From: Microbulbifer agarilyticus
Lineage (GTDB): Bacteria > Pseudomonadota > Gammaproteobacteria > Pseudomonadales > Cellvibrionaceae
Length of the DNA: 64,000 nucleotides
Direction: 5' to 3'
Assembly: GCF_001999945.1 (NCBI RefSeq)
Contig: NZ_CP019650.1
Location: forward strand, 2,418,001-2,482,000
Shown here: piece after piece, positions 49,114-58,106 of the stretch
How the letters are laid out: each line of letters begins with the position of its first letter
Position numbering within the stretch: position 1 is the first letter of the stretch
Notes under the pieces: model-generated
The model's database searches: none
Told to the model about the DNA's origin: nothing
What the model saw: only the letters and a program-made list of their open reading frames with translations
Made by a program: the position numbers and the translations under genes

Positions 49114-49139
49114 GCTCAACCCGCCAGCGCGGGTTGAGC
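49114..49139 (+). terminator. Hairpin after yciK
   Basis: GCTCAACCCGC-CAGC-GCGGGTTGAGC is a perfect 11-bp stem 15 bases past the yciK stop. No T run follows (CCCCCTCC), so it is a weak or Rho-aided end. Confidence 0.5.
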
Positions 49140-49289
49140 CCCCTCCCAGCCAACTCACCTCTTGATTGCCATAGCCAGGCGACGATAACTACCCCCTCTC
49201 AACCGCCTTAGCAGTTGAAGCTCACTTCGGTTACGAATCAAAGCCTACACTTATCGCGAAACAGCAAAAGTACCTGAAGGGTTTCAGTA

Positions 49290-50630
49290 ATGCGCGGCGA
49301 AAAAAGCGGACCGTTTACGCTACCAACCTGCGTAAGCATCATTCTTTTTTTAAGTATGGGGATATTGGTTGTGAATGCCGAGGACGATCCTTACGCGACA
49401 CCTACCGAAGACTTCTCCGTATCGGAACTGAAAAATGGCTATAGCCTGAGTGATGCACAGCGACTGCACGATGTATGGACGCTGGAGAAATTCCTGAACA
49501 TTACCGAGTCCGGCGCTTACTCCTACTTCCACCTTCCAGAGTTTTTGCCCCACGCCCTGATTACGCGTGACGGCCCTGTCGCGGAGCTCTCCCGAGCCCC
49601 CTCCCAGATAGTCGGCGATACAAGCCTTAGCGTCAACAATAAGGATATTCGCTTCGAAGATATGATTACATCCCTGGATTCGCCGCTCCAAGGGGTGATG
49701 GTGGTTAAAAATGGCAAAGTTGTATTCGAAAAATACCCGGGCATGCGACGGACCGACCGCCACGTATGGATGTCAAACGCAAAAGTGTTTGCGGGCTTGC
49801 TGATCGCAATGCTGGAGGAAGAAGAAAAAATCGACGTACAAAAAACCGTTTCTGCATACTTGGACGAAACCCAAAAAACTGCGTGGGCGGACATCAAAGT
49901 CATCGACATACTGAATATGCAGACCGGCCTCGACCTCGAGGAAAACCCTGCCAGCCGCAGTGGCAATACGCCTTACAACGTCTTTGTGCGCTCAGAGGTC
50001 GGCTTGCCCGCCCCCGATGGCAAGACCTATACCCACAATCAAGCGCTCTACAAAATACCCAAGCTACGTGAACCGGGAGAACGCTTCGAGTACTCGTCTG
50101 CCAACACACAGATGTTAGGGCTGATCATAGAAGCCGTGACCCAGAAAAGGCTTGCAGAACTAATCTCAGAAAAAATCTGGATGAAATCTGGTATGGAGGG
50201 CGATGCGACTCTGGGGCTTAGCCCGCAGGGCAACGGCATCATTCACGGACTGATCAGCTCCCGCCTGGACGACATGGCAAGATTTGGCATGCTGTTTACG
50301 CCGAGCTGGAAACTCCTGAGCAAAGAGCAAATCATATCGGATGCCATCATTAAGAAAATGCAATCCTCTGGCACCTCCGACAACTTCCTGAAAGGATCAC
50401 TGGGTCCAAGACTCACCGATGAATTCAGAGAACAACCACTATTCAATTCCTATCAATGGGATGCAGTGTTCGAGGATGGCGACCTATACAAAAGCGGCAT
50501 GAATGGACAAGGACTGTATGTTTCACCTACTACTGACACCGTCGTAGTCTGGTTTTCTACAGGCTTTCCGGAAATCCCCATGGAAGCGTTTAGCCGAACC
50601 ATTGTTCAACGCTTGGCGGACAAGACCTAA
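49290..50630 (+). CDS. Beta-lactamase-fold serine hydrolase, secreted
   Basis: The 446-residue protein has a signal-like start (LPTCVSIILFLSMGILVVNAEDD). Its class C/penicillin-binding-protein-like domain has the nucleophile motif SNAK (Ser162-Lys165) in RHVWMSNAKVFAGLL, EYSSANTQMLGLIIE (Tyr268, the YxN position), and a KTG-like triad near NGQGLYVSPTTDTVVVWFSTG. The second site reads YSS with Asn two later, as in EstB-like esterases. It could be an esterase, D-aminopeptidase or transpeptidase-like enzyme; true beta-lactamase activity is doubtful. It stands alone before an AT-rich gap. Confidence 0.82.
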   Translation: MRGEKSGPFTLPTCVSIILFLSMGILVVNAEDDPYATPTEDFSVSELKNGYSLSDAQRLHDVWTLEKFLNITESGAYSYFHLPEFLPHALITRDGPVAELSRAPSQIVGDTSLSVNNKDIRFEDMITSLDSPLQGVMVVKNGKVVFEKYPGMRRTDRHVWMSNAKVFAGLLIAMLEEEEKIDVQKTVSAYLDETQKTAWADIKVIDILNMQTGLDLEENPASRSGNTPYNVFVRSEVGLPAPDGKTYTHNQALYKIPKLREPGERFEYSSANTQMLGLIIEAVTQKRLAELISEKIWMKSGMEGDATLGLSPQGNGIIHGLISSRLDDMARFGMLFTPSWKLLSKEQIISDAIIKKMQSSGTSDNFLKGSLGPRLTDEFREQPLFNSYQWDAVFEDGDLYKSGMNGQGLYVSPTTDTVVVWFSTGFPEIPMEAFSRTIVQRLADKT

Positions 50631-51017
50631 CACCCCGAAAAACACCTTCACAAGGTCAAAATCAATAAATTGAGTTAAATGTAATTTGACTGTAAGTCAC
50701 TGTAAGCCTTTGTAATTCATTTCTCCCCACCGCTCTTACCTGCTGATTTTCTTTCAAAATCAATCGCCTGCACTGCTTTCTCTTTTTGCATGCTAAACCG
50801 AAAAAATGTTGCATGTCGTGAGAAGCATTTTCACTGACTTACCCCACCAATACGCCTCTGATATTCTCGCCGCGCTTTCAACGTACGCGACCACTTCACG
50901 CCAACTAAAAAGCAACTCTAAAAATTGAAAATTGCAGAATACATGTAATTTCATACTGGTGAGAAAGGAACTTCATTACCAGGAAAAAATCACCCGAATG
51001 CATAAAAGGATTTATCC
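50631..51017. other. Long AT-rich leader before the 545-residue protein gene
   Basis: This 387-bp stretch has no credible open frame. It has four phased TGTAA repeats at 50680-50715 and another TGTAA at 50944. A strong site AAAGGA lies seven bases before ATG 51018. I could not find a consensus promoter. Its length and base content stand out against the compact neighbouring genes. Confidence 0.5.
50680..50715 (+). repeat. Four TGTAA direct repeats phased at one DNA turn
   Basis: TGTAA starts at 50680, 50691, 50701 and 50711, that is at steps of 11, 10 and 10 bases. Such helical phasing is typical of activator-binding sites that load a protein on one face of the DNA. They lie about 300 bases before the gene at 51018 and 50 bases after the stop at 50630. 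The spacers are not conserved. Confidence 0.5.
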
Positions 51018-52655
51018 ATGTCAGACAACATCGACCCAAAGGCCATTCAATTCAGCGAAGCCGGTCAACCGGCGAAAATTAATTACCAGGTACCCCTTCC
51101 CGGCGCCCATACCGGTCGACGTATTATCGAACTGGATTTAGGGTTGGGCTTCAAAGACTTTACCTCACTGGCCAAGTCCGCCGGCACTTCATACAAAGAC
51201 TCGCTTGGGATTAAACCAAAAGTAAAAGACAAGTTATTGCCCAACGACAACAAGGTACAGAACTTCCTGAGTGACAGCATCCACCGCATCAGCACCCGAG
51301 TAACCCGCTTGCCGAACGACTCACTGGATCAACCCAAAGCCCGCGCAAGCGACAGCCAGCAGCTGAAAACCATCAACGCCCTCAACAAGGCCATCGACCC
51401 GAATGTTTTCAAGGAACATATTGATTTGGGTATGGTGATGGTGCCCTCCGTTGGCTGGGCCGGTAACCTGACCTACACGCCACACCCGGTCGAATCGTCC
51501 GAAAAGCCCAAGATCTTTCTTGTCGAGCGCTACGGCGTGAGCTCTTTCCTGGGCGATTACGGCATGGGTAAAACTGTAAAAACCTTCACCCTGCTCCCTG
51601 GAGAAACCACGAAGATCTCTATGCGCACCTGGCAGAGCACCAAGGAAAGCCGCCAGGAATCATCGAGCATCATAGACTCCCATGAACAATCCGCCCGTGA
51701 ACGCTTTGCGGATAAAATCCAGAACGAGACCACCGACAAGCAAACAAAGTCGAAGACCGAAGAGTGGCATGTGGAAGCGGAGGTTTCCGCCAGTTGGGGC
51801 TTCGGCAGTGCCAGTGTCTCCGGTGGTGGTAGCGGAGAGTACTCCAGCGGGCGCGAACAGTTCGCCAAGCAGGCTGCGGAATCCGTCAAAGAACATGCCG
51901 CCGAGGCTTCCAGTAAACGTGAAATGTCGGTAACTAGCAGCTCCGAGCGCGAAGAAGAATCTGGCTCCGAGACCATCATCGAGCGCACCATCAGTAACGC
52001 CAACATGCGCCGTGTGCTCAATTTTGTATTCCGTGAACTAAATCAGGAGTACATCACTAAAATGCACCTCAAGGACGTACGCGTAGCCTTCACCAATGGC
52101 CGCCGTGATTCCTGGCGGGAAGTGCCGATTTCTGGTCTACTGGGTTTTCTTCAAGAATTTGTCGTCGAACATAAAATCCCCGACGTAGCACGCTCCATTC
52201 TCAAAGTTGCCGGTTACATTGCCGATCGAGAAGACGTAATGGTTCCCACCCTGGAACGCGTTAATCTCGTGGATCACGGCACCCGTATCGAAATCACCCC
52301 CGCCACACTGGACGATGACGGTGAATTCCCGGTACCTACACCTACCAGCTACTATCGCTTCAAGACTGGCCCACTCCATCAAGAAGATACGACCAACCCG
52401 GTCGATGGCGTGTTATTGAATGATTCGCGTATCACCATGCGCACAGACAGTGTTATCGTCGAAGCTTTACTGGGTCAGGCCGATGCCCTGGACGAGTATG
52501 CGATGACCATCCAGCGCGCCGCCGCCAATAAAGAAACCCTGGCGAATGATCGCGAGCGTATCGTCCAGACGGCGATCGCCGAAGCCAAGCTTGAGGACCG
52601 TCTGGAAACTATCGTAGATCTGAACCGCCTGTGCGCGGCAGAAAGCACAGAATAA
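51018..52655 (+). CDS. Unrecognised 545-residue protein with amphipathic Ser/Gly-rich centre
   Basis: I do not recognise this family. The start ATG 51018 has AAAGGA seven bases before. No signal peptide or hydrophobic helix is seen. Regions: N-terminal 1-130; a beta-type part 140-205 (VMVPSVGWAGNLTYTPH; YGVSSFLGDYGMGKTVKTFTLLPGETTKI); a charged helical part about 206-250; a strongly amphipathic stretch EVSASWGFGSASVSGGGSGE near 253-275 with alternating small/polar and hydrophobic residues; a Ser/Glu/Lys helix to about 320; a beta/helix domain with VFRELNQEYITKMHLKDVRVAF; and a helical C-terminus rich in Ala, Glu and Asp. It is coupled to the caspase-like gene downstream by 12 bp. It could be a substrate, inhibitor or scaffold of that protease. 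Confidence 0.75.
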   Translation: MSDNIDPKAIQFSEAGQPAKINYQVPLPGAHTGRRIIELDLGLGFKDFTSLAKSAGTSYKDSLGIKPKVKDKLLPNDNKVQNFLSDSIHRISTRVTRLPNDSLDQPKARASDSQQLKTINALNKAIDPNVFKEHIDLGMVMVPSVGWAGNLTYTPHPVESSEKPKIFLVERYGVSSFLGDYGMGKTVKTFTLLPGETTKISMRTWQSTKESRQESSSIIDSHEQSARERFADKIQNETTDKQTKSKTEEWHVEAEVSASWGFGSASVSGGGSGEYSSGREQFAKQAAESVKEHAAEASSKREMSVTSSSEREEESGSETIIERTISNANMRRVLNFVFRELNQEYITKMHLKDVRVAFTNGRRDSWREVPISGLLGFLQEFVVEHKIPDVARSILKVAGYIADREDVMVPTLERVNLVDHGTRIEITPATLDDDGEFPVPTPTSYYRFKTGPLHQEDTTNPVDGVLLNDSRITMRTDSVIVEALLGQADALDEYAMTIQRAAANKETLANDRERIVQTAIAEAKLEDRLETIVDLNRLCAAESTE

Positions 52656-52667
52656 GGAGGAAAGCTG

Positions 52668-53546
52668 ATGCCTCCAATACATCCCGTCATTGATGTCGCA
52701 CGCATGCTCAACGCACAGATGCTGACGCAGACACCGGTGACAGATACCAAGGCAGCCACCGGCGGCGGGTCTCCGGCCGCCCACGGGCCGTCGATCAAGA
52801 CTCTAATGGTTTACGACGATGGCGACGCGGGGATTCGCGACTTCGCCCCTATTCTAGCCCGCGCTTACTATCCGCAAGCCAAGCTGGTGGGGGTTTCCTC
52901 GCTGGCCGCGCTGTCCGCGGTACTGAGCAAATACAGTAAGATCGATACGCTCGTCATCGATGTGCATTCGGGGCCCGGTTATCTGCTGATCGGTGGTGCC
53001 AATCCCAGCCTTACAACCGTGCGGGAAGCATTGAAGAAATCCGGCGTTACGGTGAAGTCAAAAATCGTTTTTGAAGGCTGCTCAATTATGCGTGATCCGA
53101 TCGAAACCAGCCGAATGGTAGAGCCAATCTGTGGCCCGAAAACTCAGGTGACCGGTTTTACCTATTTCAGTGTGACCAATAAGTTCGAGATCGATTTTTC
53201 GGATTTTCATGATCCCAAGGAAATTGAGGAGTTCTACAAGGACTTTACGATGGACTATATGCTCCCGGGCCTGCCATCGGCCAAAGACTCGACGGGCAAG
53301 GTAGTTGCACACGGGCGACGCTGGTTTCGAGACACATACGACGAGACCTTACCGGAAGACGGTAATTTCCTGCACATCGAAAGCCTCGGAACCCTGAAAA
53401 AGCTCACCGTCAACACCGCCGATGAAGCGCTTGCCGCACAAAGCAATTTTTCGGGCCCAGTATTTACCGGAGCTCAAGTAACGGTCACGAACGTAACTGC
53501 AGTCGCAGGCGCAGCACAGAAATCTGAAGCGCTGGTCGAACCCTAA
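52668..53546 (+). CDS. Predicted caspase-fold (clan CD) cysteine protease
   Basis: The 292-residue protein has two segments that fit the catalytic His and Cys of caspase-like folds: TLVIDVHSGPGYLLIGG with His100 and KIVFEGCSIMRDP with Cys138, spaced 38 residues. A hydrophobic strand before each and the SGPG turn after His match the DUF4347/CHAT-type pattern (hydrophobic-H-S/G-G-x-G ... C). A strand IKTLMVYDDGDAG near 43 begins the Rossmann-like fold. An 8-strand-like rest follows with no other known domain. There is no signal peptide. Start ATG 52668 follows a strong AAGGAGGAAAG that overlaps the TAA of the previous gene. Activity is inferred from motifs only. Confidence 0.65.
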   Translation: MPPIHPVIDVARMLNAQMLTQTPVTDTKAATGGGSPAAHGPSIKTLMVYDDGDAGIRDFAPILARAYYPQAKLVGVSSLAALSAVLSKYSKIDTLVIDVHSGPGYLLIGGANPSLTTVREALKKSGVTVKSKIVFEGCSIMRDPIETSRMVEPICGPKTQVTGFTYFSVTNKFEIDFSDFHDPKEIEEFYKDFTMDYMLPGLPSAKDSTGKVVAHGRRWFRDTYDETLPEDGNFLHIESLGTLKKLTVNTADEALAAQSNFSGPVFTGAQVTVTNVTAVAGAAQKSEALVEP

Positions 53547-53595
53547 AGGTAGGAAGGTAGTACCGACAATCTTTCCACCATTAACCACAATGGCT

Positions 53596-53625
53596 GAGCC
53601 AGTACGAAACCTCTCGTGCTGGCTC
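53596..53625 (+). terminator. Hairpin after the caspase-like gene
   Basis: GAGCCAGTACGA and TCGTGCTGGCTC form a 12-bp stem with one T-G pair and a 6-base loop, 50 bases past the stop. No T run follows. It could end the two-gene transcript with Rho help. Confidence 0.5.
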
Positions 53626-53840
53626 GAGGTTATTGGCAATACCTGCAATACTGACTTTCGCGCACTACTTCCCGACCAAGACACTCCCGCAGTTCAAGTG
53701 CGATAGCGAGATGGGATAGTAAAAGGGATTTGGAAGTGGAAAATCCGCAGAATATCGTTTGCCCTTTCCAAAAATTGACGAAAGTATGATTATTTCGTTA
53801 ACTTCATTATTCCAATCAAAATTAGAATAAGGAATACAAG

Positions 53841-54497
53841 ATGATCTGGGAACCTCATGACCCCGCAAGTTACCTTATCCATGTAGTACTGGGCACGACT
53901 GCGCTTGTTGCTGGCTTCATTGCACTGGGCACCAAAAAAGGATCCGCGATCCATATCAAAGCCGGCAAAGTATTCGGTTACTTAATGATTCCAGTAGCGC
54001 TCTCTGTCTTTGTGTTTATGACACAAAGGTTGCTACCGCTAGCGATTATTGGAGCTCTTGCGGTCCTGTACTCAATCCCAAGCGCCATTAATGCGTTTCG
54101 CGATAAGCGCAGTGCTATCTGGTGGGATCGTGTCCTGTTTGTGCTGCCACTACTGATGTGTGTATTTACCGGCCTGCAGTTCATACGCTCCATTACCGGC
54201 GCCCCGGTACCAACGACCGGCCCGGCCCTGTTAACGTTCACTTTCGGTTTTCTGGCCTTCCAGGACATCGGCTTCTTGCGTAACCGAGCACGTGAGCACC
54301 TCTACAGAGTCCGTCGCCACCTTACTCGTATGATCGTAGCCTTTTCCTTCGCGGCAATGTCCATACTTCGAGATGGTATCGACCTGAACCTCACTTTCGA
54401 ACAGACCGTGATCTACCCAATGCTGGCAGGGTGGCTTGGTATCGCTTTCTGCTTCTGGAAGTACTCCTCCAAAAGGCCAGTTGCCGCGCAGGCATAA
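53841..54497 (+). CDS. DUF2306-like multi-pass membrane protein
   Basis: The 218-residue protein has seven hydrophobic segments, from SYLIHVVLGTTALVAGFIALGTK to YPMLAGWLGIAFCFWK. The start WEPHDPASYLIHVVLG with GTKKGSAIHIKAGKVFGY fits the layout of DUF2306/cytochrome-b561-like small membrane proteins, with His residues that could bind haem, though I cannot show this. Function is unknown. It stands 294 bp after the caspase-like gene, on the same strand, and is convergent with the amidohydrolase gene. Confidence 0.65.
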   Translation: MIWEPHDPASYLIHVVLGTTALVAGFIALGTKKGSAIHIKAGKVFGYLMIPVALSVFVFMTQRLLPLAIIGALAVLYSIPSAINAFRDKRSAIWWDRVLFVLPLLMCVFTGLQFIRSITGAPVPTTGPALLTFTFGFLAFQDIGFLRNRAREHLYRVRRHLTRMIVAFSFAAMSILRDGIDLNLTFEQTVIYPMLAGWLGIAFCFWKYSSKRPVAAQA

Positions 54498-54606
54498 AAG
54501 AGTGCCCGGGGCGACCTACAAAATCGCCCCACTATCCGGTCTCGACAAGGTTGCCCAAAGAAAGAAAAACGAGGCGAGTACGTAACCCCTGTACAAGCCC
54601 CCCTGA

Positions 54607-56385
54607 CTAGGCTTCTGCCAGCTTCAAACCAGACACTTCCGAGTTCACCAAAAATCGTCCGTAGCCGGTGGATGAACCGAAGTCTTCCGCAAAGTTATCG
54701 ACAGTCGCACCCTCTTTCTGGTACACCAACTTGCCGTTTACTAAAGTGGCCTCAATCGCATCATCATTGCGCTTAACTAGGCGATCCATCCCAAAGCCTT
54801 CCATCGGCGCTTCGTGGATCTGATCCACATCATCGTTTACACCCTCTGGATTCAGGATGACGACGTCGGCGCGATCGCCTTCGCGGATATAGCCGGCGCT
54901 CAGGCCGAACCAGCTGCCCAGGTCGCCGGTCAGCTTGTGCACGGCTTCGGCGTTGGTCATAAACGGTGAGCCAGCTTTTTCTGCATCAAATACATACTTC
55001 AGCATGCGCAGTGGGAAGTTATACATAGCGAGTGAACGGATATGCGCTCCGCTATCGCCAAAGCCAATTTGGGTCGAAGGACTCTTGATGAGCTTTTGCA
55101 TGATATGCGGGCGCGCGTTCGAGTAATTGGTTTTCCAGCGCAGTTGCTCTTTATATTTGGTCGCCAAATCAAAGTAGGCATCGACCGGCTCTACCCCGTA
55201 GGTATCGGCGATCTCTTTGAAGTTTTTGCCCACCAGAGACTCTTCCGGGCAATGGGTGATCCAACCATCGCTAAAGTCGCGGTGCCAAAGCCCCACGGTG
55301 AAGATCTCAGAGATATGCTTTTTGAATTCCTTGCGGAACTCCGGCTCGTTAATCTTCTTGTACAGCTCGGACTCGTCTTTCATGTCCCGCAGCAAGGCGC
55401 CGGTCTCGAATTCCTCAAACGCATTCACGTTCAGCCCTTCCAGGTGCACAGTGAACGGCGCCGGCAGCGTCTGCCAGCGGTAGTTGCCGCGCAGCACTTT
55501 GTTGGCCAGCCAGCCGCTGGCACGGGTAATGAGATGCAGGAACGGGTTGGACTTCAGATCCAGCGCGGTCAGCATGGTGACCTTCATCGGCTTACGGAAC
55601 AGACCGTGCGCCTGCCACAGGAAGCCAAACACATTCACTTTCTTTACCGCATCCGGGGCACCCTGCAGGATCGCACCGCGGCGGCGCAGGATCTTGAATA
55701 GGCGCTTGAACTCCCACCAGGTAGAAAAGGTTGACGGCAATGGCTGGCTCCAGGCGCGGTCACCATCCATTTTGTCCAGCTTAGTGGTCATCATGGACAT
55801 GCCAACGCAGCCTGCATCCAGCGCCTCTTCCAGCATGCGCTCCATTGCCTGCATTTCTTCTTCGGTGGGCTTTACATCGCTGGTAGCGCGGTCGATACCC
55901 ATTGCCGCTACACGCATGTCACTGTGACCGATAAAGCTCAGCACGTTAGGGCCCAGTGGGTGCTGGTCGTAAAACTCGCGGTATCCCTTGGCGTCGGTCC
56001 ACTGCTTCTTTTCAAACAGGATTGGCAGTACCGCTTCGCGGGGCACCGCCTCAACCCGCGTAAACAGGTCGGAGCAATCTTCCGCGGCACTGTTAACCAT
56101 GGAGATGGAACAGGAACCAATAGCGATTGAGGTCACGCCGTGACGCACAGACTCTTTCAGTGCTGGCGCCGCCACAACCTCGGCATCGTAGTGGCTGTGT
56201 ATCTCGAGAAAGCCAGGGGTTACCCATTTACCTGCGGCATCGATAACCTTACCAACCGCAGACTCATCTAGCGGCTGCTCGCTGACTTTCGCGATCTTCC
56301 CATCTTTAATCGCAACGTGGGCCAGCTTTTCCTTAGCCTTGGAACCATCAAAGTAAGTACCATTTTTGATAATGATGTCGTACAT
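54607..56385 (-). CDS. N-acyl-D-amino-acid deacylase-type amidohydrolase
   Basis: The 592-residue protein is an amidohydrolase with the D-aminoacylase/dihydroorotase-like layout. Seen: WVTPGFLEIHSHYDAEVV (HxH metal pair), GCVGMSMMTTKLD, the metal-site HCPEESLVG region, and the catalytic FGDSGAHIRSLAMYNF near 460. It acts on N-acyl-D-amino acids or related amides; substrate unproven. It is the last of three minus-strand genes with two permeases upstream (29-bp gap), which may bring in the substrate. Confidence 0.82.
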   Translation of the reverse strand: MYDIIIKNGTYFDGSKAKEKLAHVAIKDGKIAKVSEQPLDESAVGKVIDAAGKWVTPGFLEIHSHYDAEVVAAPALKESVRHGVTSIAIGSCSISMVNSAAEDCSDLFTRVEAVPREAVLPILFEKKQWTDAKGYREFYDQHPLGPNVLSFIGHSDMRVAAMGIDRATSDVKPTEEEMQAMERMLEEALDAGCVGMSMMTTKLDKMDGDRAWSQPLPSTFSTWWEFKRLFKILRRRGAILQGAPDAVKKVNVFGFLWQAHGLFRKPMKVTMLTALDLKSNPFLHLITRASGWLANKVLRGNYRWQTLPAPFTVHLEGLNVNAFEEFETGALLRDMKDESELYKKINEPEFRKEFKKHISEIFTVGLWHRDFSDGWITHCPEESLVGKNFKEIADTYGVEPVDAYFDLATKYKEQLRWKTNYSNARPHIMQKLIKSPSTQIGFGDSGAHIRSLAMYNFPLRMLKYVFDAEKAGSPFMTNAEAVHKLTGDLGSWFGLSAGYIREGDRADVVILNPEGVNDDVDQIHEAPMEGFGMDRLVKRNDDAIEATLVNGKLVYQKEGATVDNFAEDFGSSTGYGRFLVNSEVSGLKLAEA

Positions 56386-56414
56386 AGGTGCGGTACCGTC
56401 AGTTCTAGTTATCG

Positions 56415-57158
56415 TTATTGAGCCAAATAGCGACTTGCGACCAGGATCACACCCGTCACAAACAGCAGGGTATACACCCCGATTCTGAAATGGTTTTCGT
56501 TCAAGCGATCATGCAGGTAGTTACCCAGCTTTACGGCAACCACTAACAGTGGCAAATACCAGAGCACGTTAATCAGCAGCGGCTGCATACGTCCGTCCAA
56601 CAGGAACGCGGTAAACAGCAAACAGTTCATGCTGAACCAGACGGTAACCATGGTGGCGCGGAAGCGAGCCTTATCGATTTTGGTTCCGGCCACCGCGTAC
56701 ACCAGCAGCGGGCCGCCGCTGGCAAACAAACCATGGGTGATACCGGCGAAATAGGTAATGAGTCGTGTTAGCCAAGCGGGCTTGGCCCGGTCATCAAACT
56801 GGTGGTACAGACGGTACAGTTCTCGGCCGGAGAACCAGACAATTAACACCCCCAGCGCCTGCTTTAGGAATTCCTCATCCAGATAGGGTTTCGCAAAGTA
56901 ACCGGTCAAAGTACCCAGCAGCATGCCCGGCAGAATCGTCTTAAACAGCAACGGCAAGTCTATGTTTTGGCGGTTCTTGAATGCCAGGGTGCTGGTCATG
57001 GGAATATTGAGCGCAACCAGGATCGGCAGAATCATGTCGATCGGCAGGAACAGCAGGCCCAGAGACAGTGCCACCACGATACTGCCAAAACCGGTAATCG
57101 CCTCCAGCGTAAAGGCCATCAAAATAATAAGGCCAAAGAGAACCCAAAGGATTTCCAC
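56415..57158 (-). CDS. TauE/SafE family permease
   Basis: The 247-residue protein has about eight hydrophobic segments with the TauE/SafE repeat hallmark LEAITGFGSIVVALSLGLLFL near residue 17 and its second copy FAGITHGLFASGGPLLVYAVAG near 140. The family moves sulfite, sulfoacetate and other organic anions. It lies between the bile-acid-symporter-type gene (21 bp) and the amidohydrolase (29 bp), so all three are probably co-transcribed. Its cargo cannot be told. Confidence 0.82.
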   Translation of the reverse strand: MEILWVLFGLIILMAFTLEAITGFGSIVVALSLGLLFLPIDMILPILVALNIPMTSTLAFKNRQNIDLPLLFKTILPGMLLGTLTGYFAKPYLDEEFLKQALGVLIVWFSGRELYRLYHQFDDRAKPAWLTRLITYFAGITHGLFASGGPLLVYAVAGTKIDKARFRATMVTVWFSMNCLLFTAFLLDGRMQPLLINVLWYLPLLVVAVKLGNYLHDRLNENHFRIGVYTLLFVTGVILVASRYLAQ

Positions 57159-57179
57159 TACTACAACTCCTGAAATCGC

Positions 57180-58106
57180 TTACGCTTTATTTTGAATCTG
57201 ATCGGTTTGAACGGAGGCTTCTAACGGTCGACGAGACCAATAGGTAGACAAGGTGATACCGCTGACCAAATGCCAGACGCCCCAGAAACCAGCGATCAGC
57301 AGCATGCCGGATGCATTGGGGAAAAAGGTGAAGATGATCACCAGTGCTAGGGCGCCGTTTTGAATACCCACTTCCAAGGAAATTGCTCGGCAGTCCGCCG
57401 GCGGTAAACCGGATAACTTGGCCCCCCAATAGCCCAGGAACAAAGCCAGTGCATTGTGGGCAACCACCAGGAAGAAGAACAAATTGAAGTGCTGCAAGAA
57501 CTGATCGGTATTCTTGAAGAAAGCGATGGCAGCAAGCAGCAGCATAAGTCCCATGGCAAACAGGCGCAGGGGCTTCTCTACTTTCCGAGACAACCCAGGA
57601 AAGCGCCCGCCTACCAGCATCCCCAGCACCAGAGGTACGCCAAGTACCATAATCACCACCAGCAACAAGCCGATTGGGTCCATGGCAATTTCGGTGAGCA
57701 GTGGCCGAGTGTAGGGGTTCACCCAGGAATACAGTGCAAAGTTCAGTGGCGTCAGCACACTGGCTGCGACGCTGGATACGGCGGTCATACTAACGGACAC
57801 CGCTACATTCCCGCGCGCCACCCAGGTCATGATGTTCGAGAAGGTTCCTCCGGGGCAGGAAGCCACCAGCATCATACCCATTGCCAGCATGGGGTCGATT
57901 TTGAGGAACCAGGCGGCCGCACAGGTGGCCGCGGGCAATATCAGAAACTGCAGTACCAGCCCAATAATCGGCGCTTTTGGGTTCCTGGCGATGCGTTTGA
58001 AATCGTCGGGTTTGAGCTCCAGCGAGACACCAAACATCATGATGGCAATCATGACGTTAAGCGCAACGAGAGTCTCGTGATTGAAGTCGAGGGAGACTGG
58101 GTCCAT
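57180..58106 (-). CDS. Bile acid:sodium symporter (BASS) family protein
   Basis: The 308-residue protein has about nine hydrophobic segments and the BASS features: GMMLVASCPGGTFSNIMTWVARGNVAVSVSMT (sodium-binding loop) near 76 and EVGIQNGALALVIIF near 225. The family carries organic anions with sodium. The gene opens the minus-strand operon before the TauE/SafE permease and the amidohydrolase. The 433-bp gap before it is shared with the divergent MBL gene. Confidence 0.82.
   Translation of the reverse strand: MDPVSLDFNHETLVALNVMIAIMMFGVSLELKPDDFKRIARNPKAPIIGLVLQFLILPAATCAAAWFLKIDPMLAMGMMLVASCPGGTFSNIMTWVARGNVAVSVSMTAVSSVAASVLTPLNFALYSWVNPYTRPLLTEIAMDPIGLLLVVIMVLGVPLVLGMLVGGRFPGLSRKVEKPLRLFAMGLMLLLAAIAFFKNTDQFLQHFNLFFFLVVAHNALALFLGYWGAKLSGLPPADCRAISLEVGIQNGALALVIIFTFFPNASGMLLIAGFWGVWHLVSGITLSTYWSRRPLEASVQTDQIQNKA

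Noticed and set aside
51018..52655. Identification of the 545-residue protein as a bacterial gasdermin
   Set aside because: It is about twice the usual length, lacks an N-terminal cysteine for palmitoylation, and its sequence does not show a gasdermin pattern; only the protease neighbour recalls those operons.
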